Origin: Verrucomicrobiaceae bacterium
GTDB taxonomy: Bacteria; Verrucomicrobiota; Verrucomicrobiia; Verrucomicrobiales; Akkermansiaceae
Assembly: GCA_027487435.1 (NCBI GenBank)
Contig: JAIYDP010000291.1
Coordinates: 1 to 43,832 of the forward strand
Direction: 5' to 3'
Length of the DNA stretch: 43,832 bases
The notes under the pieces are model-generated. The model was not told the DNA's origin. It made no database searches and saw nothing but the letters and a program-made list of their open reading frames with translations. Shown here one piece after another: positions 1-8,409 of this stretch. Position numbers and translations under genes: made by a program. Each line of letters starts with the position of its first letter. The stretch's first letter is position 1.

Positions 1-173
1 CGCACCTGCGGATGCGGGTGCCTGCATCGCACTACGAAAATATTGCTGTTACGACAAACGCAAACGCCTCAATTTCCACCAAAAAAAGGACAACATTGCT
101 TAACTTGACGCGTATGCCCCACGGGGATAAGAATCCATCTGAGCGAATCCTTACCGGCATCGGGCTTTGCAGG

Positions 174-309
174 GCGCGGACATGTCCGCGCTTGGGAAAG
201 CGGCGACATGTTGCTTTGATGTAGGAGGGGGGCGACATGTCGCCCTAATGTAAAGCGGCGACATGTCGCCGCACTCCAAGGCGCTTGGAAAGCGGCGATG
301 TGTCGCCGC
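174..309. repeat. cluster of ACATGT-centred palindromes downstream of argS
   Basis: This stretch holds three perfect palindromes: GCGCGGACATGTCCGCGC (174-191), GGGCGACATGTCGCCC (230-245) and GCGGCGACATGTCGCCGC (255-272). Two imperfect copies lie at about 201-216 and 292-309. The words GCGCTTGG and AAAGCGGCGA recur before two of the copies, and GCACTCCAAGG follows two of them, so the unit is larger than the palindrome. The rest of 1-318 shows no gene. The array begins 10 bp beyond the argS stop codon and could fold into hairpins in the argS 3' end. It resembles REP-type intergenic repeats. No T-tract follows the hairpins on the argS strand, so a simple intrinsic terminator is unlikely. Confidence 0.8.
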
Positions 310-318
310 ACTCCAAGG

Positions 319-2067
319 TTACATGCGCTCGGGGACTTTGATGCCTAATAGACCTAGGCCTTTTTCTAATACGGAGGCGGTGAGGTGGCAGAGCGTGAGG
401 CGCGTTTGGCGGGGCACCCCCTCGGATTTTAGCACGGGGCAGGCTTCGAAGAAGCTGTGGAAGGCACGCGCGGTTTCTAGGAGATAGTTGGTGAGGATGT
501 TGGGTCGGCAGTCGTCTAGCACGGTCGGCACCACTTCGCCGAAGCGGCAGAGTTGCCGCGCGAGGTGGATCTCGGCACTTTCGGTGAGTTCGATGGGTTG
601 CTCCAAATCAAAGGCTTCTTCCAACTTGCGGAAAATGGCGCGACTGCGGACGTAACTGTAGAAAAGATACGGCGCGGTATCGCCTTCGAGAGAGACCATT
701 TGCGCGAGGTCGAAGACGTAGTCCGACATGCGATGGTGGGCAAGCTCGGTGAATTTCACCGCGCTGATGCCGATGTTTTCGGCTAAAGCGGCGCGATCCT
801 CTTCGGTTTCGAGGCGGCTGCGCTCGTTGACGGTGGTGCGGGCGGCGGCGACGGCATCATCGAGCACATCGGCGAGCTGCGGGAGATCGCCAGCGCGAGT
901 TTTGAGCGGTTTGCCATCGGTGCCGAGAATGGTGCCGAAGGCGATGTGGCGCAGATCAAGATGCTGGAGGCCAATGCGCGAAGCGACATGGAAGAGTTGC
1001 TGGAAGTGAGAGGATTGGCGGTGATCGACGACGTACCAGATGGCATCGGCGTGCCATTCGTCATTGCGGAAAGTGAGGGTGGCGATGTCGGTGGTGGCGT
1101 AGTTGAAGCCGCCGTCGCTTTTGCGGATCATCATCGGGAAGTCAGACCAATCGGCATCTTTGCGGATGAGGAAGGGATCTTTGGTCGGCTCGGCGAAGGA
1201 AGCATCGGAGAAAATGCAAATCGCGCCATCGCTCTCGCGGGCGATGTTTTCTGAGGTGAGTTTATCGACCAACGGAGCGAGCGCGGAATTGTAGGCGCTT
1301 TCACCGAGCCAGTGGTCGAAGTGGACATCGAGGCGTTGGTAGATTTCCTGGAGGCCGCGTTTGGAGAGTTCGAGGCATTGGGTCCAGATGGCGAGGTTTT
1401 CGGGGTCGCCTTGTTGGAGTTTGACGAGTTCTTGGCGGCAGGCATCGCGGATGGTTTCGTCGGCTTTTGCGGCATCGCTGGCATGACGATAGAGGCGCAG
1501 CAGTTCGGCGAGGGGATTTTGCGCAAGGGCTGCGGGGTTGAGGATGTTTTTCCACGACCAAGTGACCATGCCAAATTGAGTACCCCAATCGCCGATGTGG
1601 TTGTCGGTGATGACCTTGTGGCCGAGGAAGCGGGCGATGCGGGCGAGGCTATCGCCAATGATGGTGGAGCGGATGTGGCCGATGTGCATCGGCTTGGCGA
1701 CGTTTGGCGCGGAGAAATCGAGCACGATGGTGCGTGGAGCATCGGTGGTGGGAGCGCCGAGGCTAGCGCTGTGGGAGCAGTGCAGGACGTGGCTGGCGAA
1801 GTGCGCAGGGTGGATGCGGAAATTGATGAAGCCCGGGCCGGCGATTTCGGCGCTGGCTGGAGTGTGTGGTGGCAGCGCGGCGATGATTTGCTCCGCGAGG
1901 GCGCGCGGATTGGTTTTTCGAGCTTTGGCAAGGACCATAGCGGCATTCGATTGGTAGTCGCCAAAGCGTAGGTCGGTGGCTGGGGAAACGGTGGCGTGGG
2001 CAGGTTCGCCGAGCACGGTGGCGAGGGCGGTAGCGAGAGAGGATTCGAGTTGCTGGGCAAGCGTCAT
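319..2067 (-). CDS. argS: arginyl-tRNA synthetase
   Basis: Class I aminoacyl-tRNA synthetase that charges tRNA-Arg with arginine in the cytoplasm. The 582-residue length is normal for the family. The N-terminal ArgRS additional domain occupies about residues 1-85. The HIGH signature is at residues 128-131 within the conserved context PNVAKPMHIGH. The KMSK-equivalent loop reads GKPLKTRAGD. The C-terminal DALR anticodon-binding domain ends in the family-typical PERM. The ATG start at 2067 gives the expected N-terminus (MTLAQQLE). The gene is divergent from argB, with about 97 bp between the two likely starts, so promoters for both should lie at about 2068-2164. G+C content is visibly higher than in the defence-like cassette further right. 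Confidence 0.97.
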   Translation of the reverse strand: MTLAQQLESSLATALATVLGEPAHATVSPATDLRFGDYQSNAAMVLAKARKTNPRALAEQIIAALPPHTPASAEIAGPGFINFRIHPAHFASHVLHCSHSASLGAPTTDAPRTIVLDFSAPNVAKPMHIGHIRSTIIGDSLARIARFLGHKVITDNHIGDWGTQFGMVTWSWKNILNPAALAQNPLAELLRLYRHASDAAKADETIRDACRQELVKLQQGDPENLAIWTQCLELSKRGLQEIYQRLDVHFDHWLGESAYNSALAPLVDKLTSENIARESDGAICIFSDASFAEPTKDPFLIRKDADWSDFPMMIRKSDGGFNYATTDIATLTFRNDEWHADAIWYVVDHRQSSHFQQLFHVASRIGLQHLDLRHIAFGTILGTDGKPLKTRAGDLPQLADVLDDAVAAARTTVNERSRLETEEDRAALAENIGISAVKFTELAHHRMSDYVFDLAQMVSLEGDTAPYLFYSYVRSRAIFRKLEEAFDLEQPIELTESAEIHLARQLCRFGEVVPTVLDDCRPNILTNYLLETARAFHSFFEACPVLKSEGVPRQTRLTLCHLTASVLEKGLGLLGIKVPERM

Positions 2068-2164
2068 AGTGATGCGGGTGATGAAAAATCATGAGAAGAA
2101 AGAAAGCAATGAGGAAATCCGCTTTTCGGCTAGCTATCTGGCGGAGATTTGCTTGAATTTTGTT

Positions 2165-3046
2165 GTGACGACATTGGATCATTCGACAGCGAAGGCGGAG
2201 GCACTCATTGAGGCTCTGCCGTATCTTCAGGCATTTCGCGGCAAAACCGTGTTGGTGAAAATGGGGGGAGCGGCGATGGAGAATCCCGAGCTGGTGGCCA
2301 AGGTAATGCGCGATATTGTTTTTCTGGAAGTGGCCGGGATCAATCCGATCGTGGTGCATGGCGGCGGCAAGGCAATTAGCGCGGCGATGGAGGCTGCGGG
2401 GCTGGAGGCGAAATTTGTTGGCGGCTTTCGCGTGACCACGGAGGAGGCGATTTCGATTGTGGAAAAAGTGCTCACCGAGGAGATCAATCCGAGCTTGGTG
2501 CGGATGATCCGCGATTTCGGTGGCAAAGCGGTAGGGATTCCGGGGACGGATGTTTTTTTGGGCGAAAAAATGAAGGTCACGGCGGCGGACGGTAGTCGTG
2601 TGGACATTGGCCGCGTGGGCGAGGTGGTGGGTTGCACCTTGGGGCGCATGGATAGCGCGCATCAAGCGGGCATCGTGCCGGTGATTACGCCGCTGGCCGC
2701 TGAGCTATCGACAGGCAAGCCGCTGAACATCAATGCGGATCTGGCGGCGGCGGCGTTAGCCAAGGAATTGCGCGTGGCGAAGTTGATCTATCTTTCGGAT
2801 GTGCCGGGATTGATGCTGGACCCGAAGGATCCTTCGACATTGATCAAGTCGGTGAATCGGGCGCAAGCCGATGCGATGATTGCCGATGGCACGATTTCGG
2901 GAGGGATGATTCCCAAGATCAAGAGTGCGTTAGATGCTCTGAATGCGGGTGTGAGAAAAGTTCACTTCATCGATGGCAGGCTGCCGCACTCGCTGTTGTT
3001 AGAAATATTTACGGAGTCTGGCATTGGCACAGAGGTATCGCGATGA
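2165..3046 (+). CDS. argB: acetylglutamate kinase
   Basis: Phosphorylates N-acetyl-L-glutamate in the second step of arginine biosynthesis; amino-acid-kinase fold, cytoplasmic. Visible signatures are the catalytic lysine in VLVKMGGAAM (about residue 32), the glycine-rich VVHGGGKAI loop, the nucleotide-site stretch LIYLSDVPGLM, and SGGMIPKI near the end. The frame is open back into argS. I chose GTG at 2165 because it gives 293 residues, the usual size of arginine-sensitive ArgB, and removes the argS overlap; ATG at 2081 is the alternative. The N-terminal helix before RGKTVLVK is the kind of extension that known arginine-inhibited enzymes carry, so feedback inhibition is plausible. Its stop codon overlaps the next start as ATGA. 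Confidence 0.94.
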   Translation: MTTLDHSTAKAEALIEALPYLQAFRGKTVLVKMGGAAMENPELVAKVMRDIVFLEVAGINPIVVHGGGKAISAAMEAAGLEAKFVGGFRVTTEEAISIVEKVLTEEINPSLVRMIRDFGGKAVGIPGTDVFLGEKMKVTAADGSRVDIGRVGEVVGCTLGRMDSAHQAGIVPVITPLAAELSTGKPLNINADLAAAALAKELRVAKLIYLSDVPGLMLDPKDPSTLIKSVNRAQADAMIADGTISGGMIPKIKSALDALNAGVRKVHFIDGRLPHSLLLEIFTESGIGTEVSR

Positions 3047-3969
3047 GTGAAAAAAAGGCCAACAAACTGCGGGCTTCTGAGCATTACAGTGGATTGCTGC
3101 CGAAAAAAGGTTGGGCGGGGCGCAATGCGAAAATGCTGCGCAATCACGTGGTGCCTGGGATGTTTCGCAAGCGTAGCGGCGAGACGAAATCGCTGGATGT
3201 GAGTCCGCTCGAGATTGACCAGGTGCGTCTGACGTGGATAGGGCACTCGGGATTTTACGTGGAAATCGGCAATCGATCTGCGGTGATCGATCCGAACTGG
3301 GCGAAGTGGTTAGGGTTTCTCAAGCGGATACGTGAGCCAGGTTTGCATTTGCATGAATTGCCCGAAGTGGATTTGGTACTAGTGAGTCATGCGCATCACG
3401 ATCACATGCATCGCAGGAGCCTAAAGACCTTGCAGTCGAGCCATGGCGTGGTGGTGCCGAGGGGCAGTGCATCGCTGGTGAAGCGCTTGGATTTTTCTCG
3501 GGTGCATGAGATGCAGGTGTGGGACGAGATCGACTTTGAGGGCATGGAAGTGATCCACACGCCCGCGCTGCACTGGGGCGCGAGATTTCTGCATGATACG
3601 CATCGAGACTACGGTGGTTACATTTTGCGTGCGGCGGGGCGCTCGGTATTTCATTGTGGAGATAGTGCCTATTTTCCAGGCTTTGCCGAAATTGGCAAAC
3701 GGCATGAGATCGACATCGCGCTGATGCCGATAGGTGCCTATGACGCTCCGAGTGGACGCGATGTACACATGAATCCTGAGGAGGCGGTGCAAGCGTTCTT
3801 AGAGTTGGGGGCGAAGTATTTGATCCCTATGCACTACGGGACGTTTCCGTTAGGCAATGAACCAGTGCATGAGCCAGTAGAGCGATTGCTCAAAGAGGCA
3901 GAGCGCTTAGGAGTTGGCGAATGCGTGATGATTCCAGTGGAGGGCGAGTCGATGATATTTTTGCCCTAA
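3043..3969 (+). CDS. metallo-beta-lactamase-fold hydrolase, UlaG/NAPE-PLD-like
   Basis: Predicted zinc-dependent hydrolase of 308 residues with the MBL fold. The metal-binding motif SHAHHDH is at residues 115-121 (H116, H118, D120, H121). Further likely ligands are D207 in HCGDSAYFP and H264 in IPMHYGTF. The arrangement matches the NAPE-PLD/UlaG-type MBL group, with the TWIGHSGFYVE strand near residue 65 and a lid region before the HxHxDH motif. The physiological substrate cannot be told from sequence; relatives include phospholipases and lactonases. There is no signal peptide, so it is probably cytoplasmic. The start codon overlaps the argB stop (ATGA), implying translational coupling, but no functional link to arginine synthesis is evident. 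Confidence 0.88.
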   Translation: MSEKKANKLRASEHYSGLLPKKGWAGRNAKMLRNHVVPGMFRKRSGETKSLDVSPLEIDQVRLTWIGHSGFYVEIGNRSAVIDPNWAKWLGFLKRIREPGLHLHELPEVDLVLVSHAHHDHMHRRSLKTLQSSHGVVVPRGSASLVKRLDFSRVHEMQVWDEIDFEGMEVIHTPALHWGARFLHDTHRDYGGYILRAAGRSVFHCGDSAYFPGFAEIGKRHEIDIALMPIGAYDAPSGRDVHMNPEEAVQAFLELGAKYLIPMHYGTFPLGNEPVHEPVERLLKEAERLGVGECVMIPVEGESMIFLP

Positions 3970-4210
3970 GATTGCAGCCGAGATGGCGAAACGAGTTCCA
4001 TCACATTCATGTTCGCAAATGATCCTGATTCGCTGATTTTTCGATTGGGAGGGGCAATAAAAACGATTCCGTATCGCGAACGAGCGCAAAACATTCGACT
4101 ATCCCACACGATTACCCCCATAATGACATTGCCCCGATTCCACGAAAGCGAAGCCCCTCAAAGAGATCGAAAGCCCAGAATATACTGCCATTTCTCGCCT
4201 TGATGCTTGG
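3970..4210. other. gene-free convergent gap
   Basis: These 241 bases lie between the 3' end of the MBL hydrolase gene and the 3' end of the primase-helicase gene. I see no convincing hairpin with a T-tract, no repeat and no RNA gene. The short ORF here (4009-4203) shows no family features. Confidence 0.5.
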
Positions 4211-6553
4211 TCATTGATTAGATTTCTTTTCATGCGAATCCACGAGTTGATAACCCATCCCTCTGTAGGCTTGAAGCCGCTTTCGGAACATTGAGATGGA
4301 GACAGGCACGTCATCTTCGGTGTAGTCAAAAATGCGTGAGTCTGATTTTCCTTCAAGTCGGCGATGGATACGACCTGCATATTGCGTTAGCCTGCCACGA
4401 AATGAAATCGGCATTGCCAGAATAAGAGTATCTAGCGCAGGAATATCAAAACCTTCACCGATGAGAGAAGACGTTGCCAGCAAGAGGAATCCATTCTTCT
4501 CTTCTATAGCAGCATGTATTTCATTCATCACAAGGTGACGAGACTTTGCGCTAAGCGATCCTGTTAGATGGAAAATCTGTTTGGGATTAACCAGATTTTG
4601 ATGAAGCATTTCAGAAAGAATTGCTAGATGCTCTTTGCGATCACTGAGCAACGCGCAAGAACGCCCCTCTTCTAAACAATTCACCGAGTCGCGAACTATG
4701 AGCTGATTACGATTCGAATCATGAATCAATCGATCCCATATTTCATGCAGAGCAATTGGAACATCGTCATGCCAATTCATCTTCAAATGCCGAATGTACA
4801 TGTATCTTGGAATGTGATCCTCAGCGTGCTGTTTTAAATCATGCCGGATCGGACCACATTGAAGAAACAAGATTTTTTGCAATCCATCCTTTCGCTGCGG
4901 AGTTGCAGTAAGTCCAAGTAGGTAGCGACTCGAGCATTCCTTCATCAGCGCTTCAAAGCTTGTGGCGGGAACATGATGGCATTCATCGATGATGACATGA
5001 CCAAATTCATCAAAGATACGTGAAGCTGACGAACTTCTCATCAGACCTTGCATCATAGCAATCACTACAGGTTGGTCTCGATTGCATTTCTTGCTACCCC
5101 AAATCCCAATCTGATTTTTATCCAGAGCGAGAAATTCACTCACGCGCGCCAACCATTGCTCCATAAGTGGTTTACGGTGAACCAAAATCAAAGTTCTTGA
5201 TTTCCTACTAGCGATTAAAGCACATGCCATTACAGTTTTCCCTGAACCCGGTGGCGCTTGTAAGACACCATGATCATGGGAAAGCATGGCTTGGACTGCA
5301 ACTTGTTGTTCCGTGTAGAGACTCCCAGAAAATTGATATTCACACATCGGAACATCCAATCGCGCATCATCGCATTGCCAAATGGCCCCCGCCTTGCGAA
5401 CAAGACTTTCCGCGTCATCTATGACACCTCTCGGCAAGATGAGTCGATCTTGGTGGATTTCTCCACAGAAAATCAGTCGTGGGATCAAGTATGTAGGAAA
5501 GCGCAGGCGTTGCTTTTCATAAAATACTGGATTGCTGATGGTGCCAAGTCGTTTCAAAGCTGCAATCAACTCACGAGGTAAATCTAACAGGTTGATTTCT
5601 AGCTGTTTTCCAAGTTTCGCAGAGATCACGCCGCTAAAGAGACCTTTATGAATCGTGCTAGAAATCGTATCGAGAGATTTGTCCTCGAATGTAGCAGATG
5701 GATCATCGCTCGCTTGAGCATAGACATTAGCGACGATGGATTCGATTAACGAGGGATCGCAAAGTGGCAGTGATGCTAAGAAACTCCACTGATCTGGATA
5801 AGGAATCAACGAATCGTCGAGAAACACAGAATTTCCATGCTTTCGGGCTTTTTCCTGTAATGGCAACGCGATGAGATTGCCAAACCCACCTGGCGCAAGC
5901 GTATCTTGATTCGGGAACAAACGATCATACGATTTGAGACTAAGAAACGGACTTAATCGTTGTGCTTCTGATAAGAAAATCGTTCCAAGCCTTCTTGCCA
6001 AGACTGCTGAGACAGCTTCCGAAAAAAAGATCCAAGCATGCCCACCATTACCCGAACGACTGCGCTCGATGGCAACTGTGACGCCATGGCGTTCTGCGGC
6101 ATCTTTGTAGGCTGCGATATCCTGCTGCCAACTCCCTTCATCAAAGTCCGCGGCTAAAAAGATGCATTGATGATCGGCACGTATGGCGTAGGTGCCAATA
6201 ACATTTTTCCCTGTAAGGTGCTCACGAGCCGCAGTTTCATCCAGTGGTAAAAATGCTTGATGCATACAATCACCACACTTGATACGAGGCTTCTCGCAGA
6301 TAAAGCGTGCCCATTCATTAGCACATACAGGAGAGTATCCCTTCCGACCGTCTTTTGCATTTTCCCAGAGGCGTGGGTAAACATCTCGGCGACAAGCAAA
6401 GCGAGTGAGGAAGATTTGAATTTTCTCTTCTGGACTGAAGGAGACACTATGCGAAATCGCACGAGCGAGTAGATTTTGCTTCTCTGAGAGAAGCTCTGAA
6501 CGACGCTGCTCAAGATCTGCGAGTTCCTTGTCGATCTGATGCAAGCGGTTCAT
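4211..6553 (-). CDS. TOTE-type primase-helicase (AEP domain fused to SF2 helicase)
   Basis: A 780-residue fusion. Residues 1-35 are a short coiled coil. Residues 45-100 carry a Cys cluster (C87, C93, C96 and an upstream CANEW) typical of the TOTE-type archaeo-eukaryotic primase module. The primase core follows, with the metal-binding pair D136/D138 in LAADFD, the SGNGGH motif (H172) and NLIALPLQ near 226-233. The SF2 helicase half has Walker A PPGSGKT (K439), a DECH box at 523-526, TATPQR at about 549-554, and a C-terminal domain with SLIGEGFD and QYAGRIHR. All catalytic residues looked for are present. Related proteins occur in bacterial conflict systems. It is last in a three-gene cassette, 19 bp behind the HNH gene. 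Antiphage function is inferred. Confidence 0.88.
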   Translation of the reverse strand: MNRLHQIDKELADLEQRRSELLSEKQNLLARAISHSVSFSPEEKIQIFLTRFACRRDVYPRLWENAKDGRKGYSPVCANEWARFICEKPRIKCGDCMHQAFLPLDETAAREHLTGKNVIGTYAIRADHQCIFLAADFDEGSWQQDIAAYKDAAERHGVTVAIERSRSGNGGHAWIFFSEAVSAVLARRLGTIFLSEAQRLSPFLSLKSYDRLFPNQDTLAPGGFGNLIALPLQEKARKHGNSVFLDDSLIPYPDQWSFLASLPLCDPSLIESIVANVYAQASDDPSATFEDKSLDTISSTIHKGLFSGVISAKLGKQLEINLLDLPRELIAALKRLGTISNPVFYEKQRLRFPTYLIPRLIFCGEIHQDRLILPRGVIDDAESLVRKAGAIWQCDDARLDVPMCEYQFSGSLYTEQQVAVQAMLSHDHGVLQAPPGSGKTVMACALIASRKSRTLILVHRKPLMEQWLARVSEFLALDKNQIGIWGSKKCNRDQPVVIAMMQGLMRSSSASRIFDEFGHVIIDECHHVPATSFEALMKECSSRYLLGLTATPQRKDGLQKILFLQCGPIRHDLKQHAEDHIPRYMYIRHLKMNWHDDVPIALHEIWDRLIHDSNRNQLIVRDSVNCLEEGRSCALLSDRKEHLAILSEMLHQNLVNPKQIFHLTGSLSAKSRHLVMNEIHAAIEEKNGFLLLATSSLIGEGFDIPALDTLILAMPISFRGRLTQYAGRIHRRLEGKSDSRIFDYTEDDVPVSISMFRKRLQAYRGMGYQLVDSHEKKSNQ

Positions 6554-6572
6554 TAGGTCATTATTGGCATCT

Positions 6573-7274
6573 TTACGAAAGACTGATTTCTTTCAACCAC
6601 GATGAAAAATTTCGATGCTTGCGGATAAAATTACGTTTGAAAGCGGTGAAAGAAGAATCGGGTTGCAAGTGCATGATGATTTGCTCCTTACGGCGCTGTC
6701 GAAGTCCTGGCGTTTTTGCTTTCAAAAAATTACTTACCAACTCAGCGAGTGCTCGCATTTCTTTCATAAGTTCCTCTCTTAGGTTAGCAGACTCGATAAA
6801 TTTTTGCTCGGTAGTGCCATGAAAAATCTCATTGAGTAGTTCTGCCGTGCGATGAAAACGTTCATCATCAACCAATGAGGAAATCGCTACGTGCTCTTTT
6901 TCCAGAATACCCTGCGCTGTAGAAACATCGAAATGATAATCCATGACTTCATCCACCCGATCTTCCGCATTAGTGCAGTTCAGTAAATTGGTGAACTTCG
7001 TTCGTATCTGCCATGAACTTTTTATGTTGTTGCAGTGGGCGCAACTGAAAAAGAGATTATTCCAATCGAACTTGAGATCGGGGTTACCACAATGTGGCAT
7101 GAAATGCTCGATGTTGATGCTCGTGGGCGATTTTTGTTCGCACAAATAGCACTTGTTCTTGAAGTCTTTTTGCAATTGGGCAGCAACACCTGGGCAATTG
7201 TAATCGCCTGATTTCTTGAGCTTTTCCAAAGCCAAGCAGTCGGGCGCTGGTTGAGACTTTGGCAAATAGATCAT
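6573..7274 (-). CDS. HNH endonuclease, PtuB/retron-associated type
   Basis: A 233-residue nuclease. Its HNH core lies early: CYLC (C42, C45), then IEHFMPH with E56/H57, then DWNNL (N72/N73), then CAHCNN (C78, C81, N82). The two CxxC pairs should bind a structural zinc, and H57 is the expected general base. The N-terminal pattern MIYLPKSQPAPDCL and the spacing of the core resemble the HNH proteins paired with AAA ATPases in Septu (PtuB) and in some retron systems. The C-terminal two thirds looks helical with no recognised domain. The start codon overlaps the stop of the ATPase gene (ATGA at 7271-7274), so the two should be made in a fixed ratio, as expected for a complex. Confidence 0.87.
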   Translation of the reverse strand: MIYLPKSQPAPDCLALEKLKKSGDYNCPGVAAQLQKDFKNKCYLCEQKSPTSINIEHFMPHCGNPDLKFDWNNLFFSCAHCNNIKSSWQIRTKFTNLLNCTNAEDRVDEVMDYHFDVSTAQGILEKEHVAISSLVDDERFHRTAELLNEIFHGTTEQKFIESANLREELMKEMRALAELVSNFLKAKTPGLRQRRKEQIIMHLQPDSSFTAFKRNFIRKHRNFSSWLKEISLS

Positions 7275-8404
7275 GCGCTCTCACGGTCAGCTTTTTCTAA
7301 CTGAATTTGTTTCAGCTTAAAATCCAATTCGGGAGCCCAATACTTGGGCAATTGCGTTAGATTGATCTCCAAGTCCTGCATTCTTTCTTCTTCATCAACT
7401 GTTAATGCTTCGGACTTCATCAAGCGTTCATATTCCGAGAGGTCGCGCTTCAGTTGATCGGAGTAATTGTCGTTACCGAAGTACGATTCCACTAACGTTC
7501 CGTAGGAGTAGCCAGATAGATCTTCAGTCACAATGCGCTTTTCCAAATCACAGATGACCGCATTCTTGATGGAGTTGATGACGAACGGCGAGTGCGTGGT
7601 TACGATGAACTGGATGTTGGGGAAGAACGAGATTAGGAACGGCAGGATTTTTTTCTGCAAATCAACATGTAGGTGGGTTTCGATTTCATCGATCAGCGCG
7701 ACACCCTCGACATCGTAAGCACTTTTGTTCTGACTCTCCATTCTCATAATCAACTCACTGACAAGGTTAATCACTGAAGAATAACCATCCGAAAGTTGAT
7801 TGAAATTGTATTTTTCACGACCACTGTGGATGATGTCAAAGTTGTAGTTTTCTTTATCAAATTTGATGACCGCATCGGGCGAGTCTAACAAATCACGAAA
7901 AGAATCCTGAATCTTTTCGAACCATTGCTTAATCTGATTAACCTTGATCACATCTAGCTCTTGCAAGGCCATCAACTGCTCGAAATAGCGGTTGACCATA
8001 AACTGGATAAACTCTTTCCCTGCTTCGGGATCGATACTTTGGTTTTTTAGAGACTCGATTTTCTCTGCGCTCTTAGGAGCTTTGAGATTTGGAGTTCTTC
8101 TCGCTTCAAAAAAAATCATGAGATATTCTTGTTTTGCTAGTTTAGCTTCAACCGTATGAGTCGTTTTAGAAAATAATAGAAGCGAATTTAACGAATCATT
8201 TACAAATAGTTGATTCAAACGATATTGACCTTTTAACAGCATTTCGCAGGCTTGCCTAATGTAGTTGAGAACACTCGTCTTTCCACTCCCATTCTTCCCT
8301 GTGATAATGAGGTGCTTCATCTCGGATTTGGACAAGGGAATGTCAAAGTTCTCAATATGGCGAACTTTGTCGATGTGCAAATCCGTGATGAATGTCTGGC
8401 TCAT
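7271..8404 (-). CDS. AAA (OLD/ABC-type) ATPase, PtuA-like
   Basis: A 377-residue ATPase of the AAA_15/AAA_21 type. Walker A is GKNGSGKT at residues 36-43. An ABC-like signature region reads LSDGYSS. Walker B and the catalytic acid are in VALIDEIETHLH, and the switch histidine is in VTTHSPF. The insert between Walker A and the signature is helical and charged. Such ATPases pair with HNH nucleases in Septu (PtuA/PtuB); the family call rests on the pairing as much as on the sequence. Start choice is firm: GAGGAG lies 8 nt upstream of ATG. The gene starts 5 bp after the gyrA stop. Base composition is AT-rich compared with gyrA (for example 15 G+C in 60 bases at 8161-8220), suggesting acquisition. 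Confidence 0.87.
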   Translation of the reverse strand: MSQTFITDLHIDKVRHIENFDIPLSKSEMKHLIITGKNGSGKTSVLNYIRQACEMLLKGQYRLNQLFVNDSLNSLLLFSKTTHTVEAKLAKQEYLMIFFEARRTPNLKAPKSAEKIESLKNQSIDPEAGKEFIQFMVNRYFEQLMALQELDVIKVNQIKQWFEKIQDSFRDLLDSPDAVIKFDKENYNFDIIHSGREKYNFNQLSDGYSSVINLVSELIMRMESQNKSAYDVEGVALIDEIETHLHVDLQKKILPFLISFFPNIQFIVTTHSPFVINSIKNAVICDLEKRIVTEDLSGYSYGTLVESYFGNDNYSDQLKRDLSEYERLMKSEALTVDEEERMQDLEINLTQLPKYWAPELDFKLKQIQLEKADRESA

Positions 8405-8409
8405 AAAAT

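Noticed and set aside
1131..2060. Long Pro/Ser-rich minus-strand frame and overlapping plus-strand frames within argS
   Set aside because: These are shadow frames of argS in a G+C-rich region with no domain content.
1976..2164. argB N-terminal extension into argS
   Set aside because: The extra 63 residues do not resemble ArgB and overlap argS; GTG at 2165 gives the family length.
7271..8404. Retron effector pair
   Set aside because: The HNH/ATPase pair resembles retron effectors, but no reverse transcriptase or msr/msd-like RNA lies in the window.
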